From: Spirochaetia bacterium
GTDB taxonomy: Bacteria; Spirochaetota; Spirochaetia; Treponematales; Treponemataceae
Reading direction: 5' to 3'
DNA: 64,000 nt
Assembly (NCBI GenBank): GCA_900767955.1
Contig: CAAGBC010000022.1
Coordinates: 1 to 64,000 of the forward strand
Part shown: piece by piece, positions 54,501 to 62,211 of the stretch
Numbering within the stretch: position 1 is the stretch's first letter
How the letters are laid out: the number at the start of each line of letters is the position of its first letter
Program-made: the position numbers and the translations under genes
Notes under the pieces: model-generated
Databases searched by the model: none
The model's input: only the letters and a program-made list of their open reading frames with translations
Told to the model about the DNA's origin: nothing

Positions 54501-54954
54501 TTTTAACAGCATCAACATCAATTTCAGCAAGATTTTTACCAGCTTTGTTTAAATAATGGAATACATTTCCTAAAGCTGTTGTATCGTAAGATACAGCAAC
54601 AGGATTTGTAACACCTGGAGCAATATCTACAATAGCACGCATGAAAACGCCAGTAATATTTGATGAAACTGTAACAATACGATTTTTACCAGCTGGAACT
54701 TTTTCAAAATAGAATGTTCCAGTACCATCTGCCTTGATTGCAACAGTTTGTGACAATTCATCCATGCCAGTACCAGTAACAGTTACTGTTGCTTCATGCA
54801 AATCACCAAGATCAAGTGCTTTTGATTCACTAACACTAATCAATGAACCATATTCAACTTTATCAAAACTTCTTTCCATGATTGAATTACTACAACCAGT
54901 AAAAACAAGTGCTAATAATGCAAAAATACCAAAAAGTTTATTTATTCTTTTCAT
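51523..54954 (-). CDS. Alpha-amylase family (GH13) lipoprotein with two starch-binding domains
   Basis: This 1143-residue protein has lipobox FTGC. I place the start at ATG 54954 (MKRINKLF), with GAGAG at a workable distance; the ATG two codons earlier is too close to it. Domains are the shared N-terminal module (about 25-255), a CBM26-like domain (IWAWTTSENYTGGTWPGKAM, about 265-348), a second starch-binding-like domain (KIWVWTDSNEI; TFWYDAKGV, about 370-461), an Ig-like beta-sandwich and GH13 from about 575. Catalytic regions are VMNHVGY (about 705), FRCDTAKH (about 856), TGECWGW (about 904) and SSHDTG (about 980). Domain order matches the 36999 protein, but the barrel is of the periplasmic alpha-amylase (MalS-like) type. 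Confidence 0.9.
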   Translation of the reverse strand: MKRINKLFGIFALLALVFTGCSNSIMERSFDKVEYGSLISVSESKALDLGDLHEATVTVTGTGMDELSQTVAIKADGTGTFYFEKVPAGKNRIVTVSSNITGVFMRAIVDIAPGVTNPVAVSYDTTALGNVFHYLNKAGKNLAEIDVDAVKNVIKSTNVSHAVLVDAEAIAKAYPNMTGDYALAEGTVTISTSGINGYTVQVTDPSSKKHTANGSDATITAYPGNWKVKVIDDTGMIVAEKDIKVEAGLDSTVTVKKSGAEPTDSIVVYVPTNNSQGYTHIWAWTTSENYTGGTWPGKAMEVQGSYYVYEIPTTSCSVILNKSGSPQTGNLSIASAGNWLWNGSSFEKMQVENPGEVTLTVTGPAVPPEVLKIYVSADSAPKIWVWTDSNEITKDMGYAWESQPTMSAAKNLNDNTNWYVFEIPSKYDVGEKISFILNGGNTIVGKDTTFWYDAKGVSGSAGSFHTSDPTKPKEPEKPSIKITPSSSVPANGAISVSYSDGYAQVTDVTVTLSGAVTKSYTKANFNGNGLSISLSDFGVKEGDEINVSASITNTVGSAEASATLKVTKVSTDFFTWDNVNAYFVLTDRFANGNSSNDHSYNRKNGLSGDENVATFHGGDIKGLTQNMDYFKKLGINAIWITAPYEQAHGWVSGKDKKFPHYAFHGYYTLDWTFMDKNMGTINEFREFVQTCHANGIRVIMDIVMNHVGYNNTEDMITYNHGYTAHKEHGWLAKVGGVWDANDTVDWTNSLWESWWGPWIRSFGYQNGSEYGDSCGGLPDVKSEVSDTKIGIAPVLKTKWAAENNSSYDNWRVPAVANVDWWEKTGDWRTDKTARIVEYQCVWLSSWVREFGIDGFRCDTAKHVEPQYWGMLKDACTAALEKWREDDTKVDNSGAKDWDEAFWMTGECWGWTATGGGGEYYNTGKFDSMVNFSFNGQNGWDGNYRQNYPQESAWGSYLNINNNGDSDGNGNRDNVLTYISSHDTGLTRVGSQYEVGTGLVLLPGGVQIFYGDESSRPKAYTGCGDGDMMTRGDMNLNEAKTSGVTAHWGKVGNFRKYNPAVGAGKGSACKRTYTGPAGDNKVAIGINGGSVDVSGLFSDGTTVYNWYDGKSATVSGGKVTFTGGSMKQPILVSDRNPADCGVTF

Positions 54955-54992
54955 TACCATCTCTCGTATAGATTAATAAAAAATACCTTTAC

Positions 54993-55036
54993 AAAAAAGG
55001 AGGATAGGCAAAACATTTAGATTTGCACTACCCTCC
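54993..55036 (-). terminator. Terminator of the Ig-domain lipoprotein gene
   Basis: GGAGGGTAG pairs with CTATCCTCC on the minus strand (one G-U pair, then a bulge and further pairing), followed by six T residues. It lies about 30 bases after the stop codon. Confidence 0.85.
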
Positions 55037-55068
55037 ACCCTAATTAGCCTTTGAAAAACTAATTATTA

Positions 55069-56724
55069 TTAAAACTGGAAGCTACCGTTTGCAGCACCAT
55101 TTGTATCTGATACGTGTTTTACTTTAATAGCAACAACATCTGACTGTTTTGCTGTTGTTTTACCATCTAAAGTATTTGTTGCAATTACATAATATTTGTG
55201 TCCTTTTGGACTATCTGCTTCACCAGAACAATCACCTTTACATGTGAATGTAACTTTATACAAACTGTCTGTTGCTCCAGAAATAAGACTATCGTCTTTA
55301 TACCACTGATATGTTATAACACCTTTTTCTACTTCTGCAGTTGCACTCAATGTTACTTCTTCATTACAGAACATTTCACTCTGAGCTGATGGCTGTGTTG
55401 TAAATGATGGGATAGGAACTTCTGCAACTTCAAATGTACAACGTGATGATTCTTTTGTAGCAACTTCACCTGTTGCTTTTGATACAGCTTTAACTTTTAC
55501 ATAAACATTTACTGAATCATCAGAACTCATTTCAATCCAAATATCATCTGTAAGAGTATATGTATTTGATGTTTCACTAAGTTTAATTGTTTTTCCAGAA
55601 TCATTACCTAACATATACCATTCATAAGTATAATTACATGGAACATCACTAGTAACGTTTGCAACTAAAGTATTTTCAACATAACCAATAGCAGGAATAC
55701 CATTAATTGTTATTACAATACCAGCTTCTTCTACTTCAATTGGATCTGTTGAAACTTCAGGAGATTTTGTATCAGCGTCTACTGCATAGAATTTACAAAC
55801 ATAAGTTCCAAACTGTGTAGGTTTAAGACTTGTAGATATAGAACCGTTTCCTGTTTCTTCTGCAGATACACTCAAACCATTGCAGTACCATCTTGCAACA
55901 ATTTTAGCATTATTTGCTACAGTTGCTTTTGCTGTAAGATTTCTTGTATTTGTATTTAAGTCAGCAATTTCCATAGCAACTGGTTGAAGTGTAATTTCAG
56001 GTAATACAACAGGACTAATAGAGAAAATTACAGAATATGAAGTTACTGAAGTTTTTCCATCAGATACAACTACATAATATGTACCTTCATCTTCTACATC
56101 ATAAGAAGCATCTGTTGCACCAGGGATTTTTACTCCATTCTGATACCACTGATATGTCAAATTAGAACCACTTGCAGTAACTGTCAATGTTGTTTCTTCT
56201 GAAATTACTGCATTGTTTTTATCAGCAATATTCTTTGTAATTGCCAATGTACTAACTTCACCAGGAATCTTAATCATTATTTCATAAGGTTCTTCAACCT
56301 TTGAATTATCTTTCAATCCAACCCAAAGTGTAACAAGATAAGTTCCAGGCTTCTTTTTAATACTTGTTAAGAAATCATTTAACTTATACTGTTTACGACC
56401 TTGTCTTTCATCACTAGTTGAAAATCTTTCTTCAACATCTTCAAGCTCTATTTCATCATCACCAACTTCAACTGTAACATATGAAACAAAAGCTTTTTCC
56501 AAATACTTTTCACTTCTTAAATAAACAACAGGATTTACCAAGATACCATCTTCATCTTCTGTTACAACATATACTTCATCTGTATAATCAGTGTTTCCCT
56601 TAGCATCTGTAAAATACACATCCAAAGTTACTTTAGATGAGCCAGTATCTGTATCTGCACTACATGATACAAATCCCATAATCATTGCTACTGATGCTAG
56701 CAACAATCCAAATATTTTTTTCAT
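55069..56724 (-). CDS. Lipoprotein with repeated Ig-like domains, function unknown
   Basis: This 551-residue protein starts at ATG 56724 (MKKIFGLLLAS), which has GGAGG upstream; an in-frame ATG 78 bases earlier lacks a ribosome-binding site and would bury the signal peptide. The lipobox is FVSC (about Cys21). At least three Ig-like domains are visible by their YQWYQNG, YEWYMLG and YQWYKDD strands, each followed by a conserved Y-x-V strand. The region before them has no named family. There are no catalytic motifs. It follows the CotH-like gene by 130 bases with only a weak hairpin between, so it may belong to the phosphatase-CotH transcript. A binding or scaffold role is plausible but unproven. 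Confidence 0.75.
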   Translation of the reverse strand: MKKIFGLLLASVAMIMGFVSCSADTDTGSSKVTLDVYFTDAKGNTDYTDEVYVVTEDEDGILVNPVVYLRSEKYLEKAFVSYVTVEVGDDEIELEDVEERFSTSDERQGRKQYKLNDFLTSIKKKPGTYLVTLWVGLKDNSKVEEPYEIMIKIPGEVSTLAITKNIADKNNAVISEETTLTVTASGSNLTYQWYQNGVKIPGATDASYDVEDEGTYYVVVSDGKTSVTSYSVIFSISPVVLPEITLQPVAMEIADLNTNTRNLTAKATVANNAKIVARWYCNGLSVSAEETGNGSISTSLKPTQFGTYVCKFYAVDADTKSPEVSTDPIEVEEAGIVITINGIPAIGYVENTLVANVTSDVPCNYTYEWYMLGNDSGKTIKLSETSNTYTLTDDIWIEMSSDDSVNVYVKVKAVSKATGEVATKESSRCTFEVAEVPIPSFTTQPSAQSEMFCNEEVTLSATAEVEKGVITYQWYKDDSLISGATDSLYKVTFTCKGDCSGEADSPKGHKYYVIATNTLDGKTTAKQSDVVAIKVKHVSDTNGAANGSFQF

Positions 56725-56854
56725 TTTTTCCTCCGCATTTTTTAATGCAATTATTTTTAGCCTTTCCCATGGCAAATTTACTAAGTTAAAAAAATAACTC
56801 AAGTTAAATTGTAAAAGCAGAATTACAATCTGTCAAATTTTATTTTTTATTTTT

Positions 56855-58888
56855 TTACATTACAGAATTCAACCAATCAATTCTTCTGTTTTTCCACTGA
56901 ATTAAATAATCCAATTCAGATTGATATGTATCTCTATATTCATAACCGTCTGGGCTTAACCAAATTTGTGTTCCCAAAATATTCCATCGAACAAAATTTA
57001 GTTCAGCATCTTTTTCAACATCTTCCACTCTATATGTAAAATCTTCCCTAAAATACATATTTATAAGTGACTTTACTTCTTTCCAACGAGCAGAAACTTT
57101 GTTCATAAAAGCAGGATCTTCTTTTAATCTACAAAGCCAATTTCCTCTATATGCATATCTTTGTCCAGCATCATTTTCCAAAACACCTTTTTCATCTGCC
57201 AAAAAATCAGACGTTTTAATATTTACTTTACTATTTCCAAAACCCAAGTCAAAATCCCAAACAGGTCCCATGTGAATTAAATAGTCTTTTGGATCATAAT
57301 ACATAAAACAGCTTGCAAAGAAATTTGAATCCGTATTTCTGGCAAATTCTTCCATAATCCACCAATCAACAAAGGAATCAACATCAAGATAGTCCCCGTA
57401 ATAATTATCAGAATCAACATCTGCAAAATCATCTGAATACAACTTTGCATGAACATCATTAATATATGTTTTGATATAATCTTTTACTGATTCAGCAAGT
57501 TTCATTCCTTCTGTTTTTCCATATCTCAATGAAAGAACATCGTCTATATCAGAAGAAGTTGGTTCTTTTAAGGAAAAAGCCACACAATCTCTATTTTCTT
57601 CAATTGATTTACTTGAATCATAATTTGTTACAAAATTAAATTCTTCATCCAATCTAGTATTTACTTCAAGAAGATAACCATATTCATCAAAGTTTGTTCC
57701 TTTTTTATAATTTTCAATATTAACATCGTTCAAAGGAACTCTCCCGTTTGCAATTTTTACAGATTCAACAAGACCATAAACACCTTGATAAACACCATTA
57801 ATAAACAAATTTACATTTTCTTGCCATGGAGCCCAAGTCATATTGTCAAAAACTTCACAAGAAAGATCATACGCAACCATATTGCGCAATAAAGTTTTAT
57901 CAAAATAACTTGCAACTAATGCAAAAGTTTTATTTTTAGGCATACCTAAAAAAGTTTGCTTTTTATCGAATTTAATTGTATACGATTTTTTAGGAGTATT
58001 TGTCCAAGAAGAATTTCCTCTTCCCTTTATTGTCATTTCTATATCTTCAGCGTTGTGTCTACCTGCATTTAATACACTTAAATTTCCACTTACTGCCTTT
58101 TTGGATTTAAGTCTTTCAGCTCTATTATCATCCCAGTCAACAGTTATATCAATAACTGGAAGATTTACACTCTTTACTTCTACTTCATAAACAACAGTTT
58201 CATTCAAAGAAGTATCTGCTGTTCTAATCTGAAGCATAGCACCTTCTTTAAATTCTTCATCTATGATAAATCCATAATATTTATCAAAAGGTACATAATT
58301 ATCAGTAACAGATTCATCTATTTTTTCATAAGCAGGAACTTCATATTCTGCAATTGTTTCAACTCTTAAACCTTCATCATAAATTCTTGCAGAAATTTTA
58401 TCTTCTGGAGTTTTTATATTTTTTGGAGATATTCCAAAACTTACATAAGTATAACCATCAAAAGTAATTGCAGTTGCTCGTTCAACTATTGGGAATTTAT
58501 GATGAGGAACAACTGTCAATTCCTGTTTATATTCTTTATCATCAGAACCTGTTGCTGTAAAATTTACACAATATTCCTTGTCGTTAGTAACGCCAGTTCG
58601 TATATAAGATTTTACAGATTCTTTAATTGCTTTATCATAAACCTTTGGATTATTAGCTCCGTCATCAGTAGAAACACATTCAACTCTGATATTTGTAAAT
58701 TCAACGCCTTCAGGTTCTTTCCATTCAAAATAAATCGATTCATGTCTTGATAAAACAGTAAGCTCGAATTCTTGTTTTTGTTCTTTTTCTGCATACTCAC
58801 TCAAACCCAACATACAAGAAAAAGAACAAAAAACTATTCCACAAAGAAAAAATGAACCTAATATTCTTAAAATTAAACTTCTACGCAT
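56855..58888 (-). CDS. CotH-family kinase-like lipoprotein
   Basis: This 677-residue protein has a lipoprotein signal ending FSC (about Cys25). A fibronectin-like N-terminal part (LTVLSRHESIYFEWKEPEG) precedes a CotH domain from about residue 240 with the family motifs GRGNSSW, KKSYTIKFDKK, YGLVE, YLLEVN and the metal-binding WDFDLGFGN. Bacillus CotH is an atypical protein kinase that phosphorylates spore-coat proteins. Extracellular CotH proteins of gut fibre degraders are often attached to polysaccharide-degrading systems. The gene lies only 12 bases downstream of the phosphatase-like gene, with a weak ribosome-binding site, so the two are almost certainly co-transcribed. The substrate is unknown; activity outside the cell would require an ATP source. 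Confidence 0.9.
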   Translation of the reverse strand: MRRSLILRILGSFFLCGIVFCSFSCMLGLSEYAEKEQKQEFELTVLSRHESIYFEWKEPEGVEFTNIRVECVSTDDGANNPKVYDKAIKESVKSYIRTGVTNDKEYCVNFTATGSDDKEYKQELTVVPHHKFPIVERATAITFDGYTYVSFGISPKNIKTPEDKISARIYDEGLRVETIAEYEVPAYEKIDESVTDNYVPFDKYYGFIIDEEFKEGAMLQIRTADTSLNETVVYEVEVKSVNLPVIDITVDWDDNRAERLKSKKAVSGNLSVLNAGRHNAEDIEMTIKGRGNSSWTNTPKKSYTIKFDKKQTFLGMPKNKTFALVASYFDKTLLRNMVAYDLSCEVFDNMTWAPWQENVNLFINGVYQGVYGLVESVKIANGRVPLNDVNIENYKKGTNFDEYGYLLEVNTRLDEEFNFVTNYDSSKSIEENRDCVAFSLKEPTSSDIDDVLSLRYGKTEGMKLAESVKDYIKTYINDVHAKLYSDDFADVDSDNYYGDYLDVDSFVDWWIMEEFARNTDSNFFASCFMYYDPKDYLIHMGPVWDFDLGFGNSKVNIKTSDFLADEKGVLENDAGQRYAYRGNWLCRLKEDPAFMNKVSARWKEVKSLINMYFREDFTYRVEDVEKDAELNFVRWNILGTQIWLSPDGYEYRDTYQSELDYLIQWKNRRIDWLNSVM

Positions 58889-58900
58889 CTATCTTAAAAC

Positions 58901-61900
58901 CTACTGAGCTGAAGTCAACTTTTGTACTGTTTTATCCAAATCTGCCTGAGTCATACCACCTTTAGTAGTAAAATAATTTACCAATAAAGACTTAATATCA
59001 GATTCTTTTGTAATATCTTTAACACCAAGCATTCTTTCAAAAGAATATTCAAGCACATTTACATCACGGAATTCACCAATTTGCATTCTGTTAGACATCT
59101 TGTAATCTTCTGCAATTTCTTTCCATGAAGCACCACATAAACCTGCAAAAATTGCACTAAATACACCAGTTCTATCAACACCAATTTCACAGTGAATCAA
59201 GAATGGAGCTTTTGAATTATCCATATTAATAAAATCTACAATCTGTTTAACCCAATCCAACATATATTGTGAATCAGAATTGTAATAAACATGTTCACCT
59301 TCAGGAATAACATCGTTACCTGGAACAACAGCAGTTTTATCACCCACATAAAGAACTCTATTATTATTCTGAATGTTTTTATAACAATTTGGTATGTCTA
59401 TACGGAATGGAGTATCATAATTATAAACAGTATAAGTACTACCAACCTTATCAGATCTATCCTGACATAAATTAATATCAGTTTTTATACCTTTTTCTTC
59501 AATTAATTTTTTAAGTTCTTCAATTCTTACATACTCTGTTGGTATATCTTTATCCTTCAAATATGTCTGTGAATGACTTGGATAATACGGATGATAAGAA
59601 CGATACAAAGTTGTTGTACCTGGTACTAAACGGAAGTTAGTTATATCAGCCCTATCTTGTTTTTCAGCAATATTAAATTTCTCAAGTTCTTTTATAACAC
59701 TAGCCAATAGCTTATTTGCTTCTATTTCTTGAAGACGTTCTTCTGTTTCATCACCAAAGAACATCATTATATTTCTTTTATTTTCATAGAATATTGTTTC
59801 AGGATCAAGAAAATCAGCATCTCCTGCACCTTTTTCAGTTAACTTTACCAAGAACTTATATTCAACTTGACCACTATATCCTGGACGCAATTTTTCATAA
59901 GGAACATTTATAAAATACCAATCATTATTTTCATCATATGACATTTGATATGTACTAGTATCTTCAACCCATGTACCTCTTGATTCATTATACTTCCTTG
60001 TAAAAGAACCACGCAAATAGATTTTGTCTTTTACTTTTCCAGAAAGAATATCTTCTTTATTCCACTTTGTATAACCCCATTGGTCATACTCAAAAACAAA
60101 TGTTACAACTTTTTCTTCATTATCAAGTATATAACAAATTCCCTTTTCTGAAGGCTTTATTGGACCAGGATTAACATGAGGAGCAGGAGCACGTTTTACT
60201 TTTACTGTATACTTTTCGTTATTTCTTCCATTTTTAGAAGTAACTTCAATATTAAATTCTTTAGACTCTCCATTTGCAAGACTATATGCAATAGGATCTA
60301 CTACAACACTAGCCTCTATGTAATTTGGTATTGCCTCAACACTAACAGTATTATTTTCATTTTCAAGAATAGAAGGCAATGTATAAACAACTCTATGTGA
60401 AATTGATATAGAAGTTCCATTTATTTTTAATGAAGACAAACTTGTATCATCATCTGTTGGTTCCATAACAACTGTTGCAAAAGAATAACCTTCTGCCAAT
60501 TCAGGCATACTTAATTCTTCTGCTAATTCTTCAACAGTTTTAAAAGACCACTTTCCATCTGTTATTTTATGTTCCTTTGTACCAAATTCACAACCTGCTG
60601 TACTACAATAATACCAATGTACTGCACCCCAATTAGTTGGAGTATAAACGTTATTTGTGCCAAAATCAGAAGCACTATATGTAACAGTCTTATTGTAAGG
60701 ATACCCCTCATGCAAACCTTTTAGATAAGATTCTTTATCATATTTTTCTAAAGACTTTCCTCTAGCAAAGTAAACGTCAGTTGCTCCTTCTGGAATTTCA
60801 ACACGCATCCACACAGGATGTTTCCAGATTTCGTCATCTCCCATATCTGGAGTTCTCCAAATTTTACCATCCCCAGGAGTTTGATCTTCTGTTGTAACAA
60901 CGTCTAATGGATACCACTTTCCACTACCAGCTTCTCCACCTTTAATCCAAGCTGCAACAATTACGCCATCCAACGCATAATTTACTTTACTAGATGAAGT
61001 ATCATGTAAAGGTTCTGGATCGTTATAGAAATAAATATAATCATTTTTTGGTTCTTCAAATTCAACAGTTAAAAATGCTTTTGTACTTTCACGAGCATAT
61101 TTCTTTTCTACATCAAACGGATCAGTATATTTACCAAAAATTTCTACACTTCCATTAGAGCCTTGAGCAAAAGACACAACTCCGTCTTCTATTGTTATAA
61201 ATTCTTCTGGCAATACTGATCTATTTTTACTTATAACAACCCACTCTGCTTCAGAAGTAACATCTTTTTCTACTCCATCAGAATAAATTGCTGTCAAAGA
61301 AAATTTAGGACTTGTTTCTGTAGAAGTATCCAATTGCTTAATCTTCAAGCGCTGCAAATATGCTTCTTCCGGCAATACATAATCTGTAGCAAAAACTGAA
61401 GACAAATCTACATCTTCATCAAGATAATCTGCTACAATTCCATCAACATCTAATCGTTCAATATCTTCAAAAAGGTCATCCTTAAAATCAGGAATAACAC
61501 TTTGAAGAAGTTTTTCATCACTTTCAGAAAGTTTACTAATATCAACATTTTTATTTAAAAGACCTAAATAAACGTTTCCTTTACAAGATGTTTCTTTGTT
61601 AATCAAAAGTAATTCATTTGAACCAGGATTTATATCAATTACAACGCTAATAAGAGCATCTTCTATTAATTCTGAACCAGAATATCCCTGTACAGTAACA
61701 ATTCTATTTTTACCAACTGGAATTCTATCTATAACAAAAGAACCTTTACCACCAACGACTTCAGTACAAATAATGGATAAATCGTAATCAATTCCTGTTC
61801 CTAAAACAGAAACTTTTGCACTTGTAATAGAATCAACATCAATGGCTCTATTTAAATTACCGCTACCATAAGATAAACTTCCATATTTATCATTATTTCG

Positions 61901-61975
61901 TTCAGTTAAAGAAACTGCACAACTTGTAAAAAAAATAGATAATAAAACAATTGCATTAAATATAAACTTTTTCAT
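58901..61975 (-). CDS. Lipoprotein phosphatase (PTP superfamily) with starch-binding-like domain
   Basis: This 1024-residue protein has lipobox FTSC (about Cys19) and GGAGT before the ATG. It carries the first half of the shared N-terminal module (FVIDRIPVGKNRIVTV; about 28-150), a long region without recognised family, a cadherin-like repeat (about 503-597) and a beta domain (about 608-730, IYLRGSF; DWYFINVP; VEYKFLVK) resembling CBM20/CBM48-type starch or glycogen-binding domains. The C-terminal catalytic domain is of the Y_phosphatase3/dual-specificity type: NFRLVPG and LYRS near 775, and the P-loop HCEIGVDRTG with nucleophile Cys929 and Arg935. It is the first gene of the pair with cotH. 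Substrates could be phosphoprotein or phosphorylated glucan. Confidence 0.82.
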   Translation of the reverse strand: MKKFIFNAIVLLSIFFTSCAVSLTERNNDKYGSLSYGSGNLNRAIDVDSITSAKVSVLGTGIDYDLSIICTEVVGGKGSFVIDRIPVGKNRIVTVQGYSGSELIEDALISVVIDINPGSNELLLINKETSCKGNVYLGLLNKNVDISKLSESDEKLLQSVIPDFKDDLFEDIERLDVDGIVADYLDEDVDLSSVFATDYVLPEEAYLQRLKIKQLDTSTETSPKFSLTAIYSDGVEKDVTSEAEWVVISKNRSVLPEEFITIEDGVVSFAQGSNGSVEIFGKYTDPFDVEKKYARESTKAFLTVEFEEPKNDYIYFYNDPEPLHDTSSSKVNYALDGVIVAAWIKGGEAGSGKWYPLDVVTTEDQTPGDGKIWRTPDMGDDEIWKHPVWMRVEIPEGATDVYFARGKSLEKYDKESYLKGLHEGYPYNKTVTYSASDFGTNNVYTPTNWGAVHWYYCSTAGCEFGTKEHKITDGKWSFKTVEELAEELSMPELAEGYSFATVVMEPTDDDTSLSSLKINGTSISISHRVVYTLPSILENENNTVSVEAIPNYIEASVVVDPIAYSLANGESKEFNIEVTSKNGRNNEKYTVKVKRAPAPHVNPGPIKPSEKGICYILDNEEKVVTFVFEYDQWGYTKWNKEDILSGKVKDKIYLRGSFTRKYNESRGTWVEDTSTYQMSYDENNDWYFINVPYEKLRPGYSGQVEYKFLVKLTEKGAGDADFLDPETIFYENKRNIMMFFGDETEERLQEIEANKLLASVIKELEKFNIAEKQDRADITNFRLVPGTTTLYRSYHPYYPSHSQTYLKDKDIPTEYVRIEELKKLIEEKGIKTDINLCQDRSDKVGSTYTVYNYDTPFRIDIPNCYKNIQNNNRVLYVGDKTAVVPGNDVIPEGEHVYYNSDSQYMLDWVKQIVDFINMDNSKAPFLIHCEIGVDRTGVFSAIFAGLCGASWKEIAEDYKMSNRMQIGEFRDVNVLEYSFERMLGVKDITKESDIKSLLVNYFTTKGGMTQADLDKTVQKLTSAQ

Positions 61976-62161
61976 AATTACTCCACAATTCTTGTAAGCT
62001 ATAAAAAATGTTAAAAGTTTTTAAACTTATAACAAACTACTTCATTGAATATAGATAGCCCACCTTAAATTACAATTATCCCACATAATTTTAAATTTGC
62101 AAGAAATTTAATAAAAATATAAAAAAATGCAATTTTTTCAACTAAATAGACCTAAATTCAT

Positions 62162-62192
62162 AAAAAAAAGGCAGCGTTTCAAACGCTGCCTT
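62162..62192 (-). terminator. Terminator of the partial amylase gene
   Basis: AAGGCAGCGTT and AACGCTGCCTT form a perfect 11-bp stem with a 3-nt loop, followed on the minus strand by eight T residues. It begins about 20 bases after the stop codon. Confidence 0.95.
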
Positions 62193-62211
62193 AAATATTA
62201 ATATTTAATTT

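Noticed and set aside
58901..61975. PTP-like phytase
   Set aside because: The P-loop HCExG is reminiscent, but the NFR...LYRS segment before it is typical of Y_phosphatase3/dual-specificity proteins. Phytate remains a substrate worth testing but not the best call.
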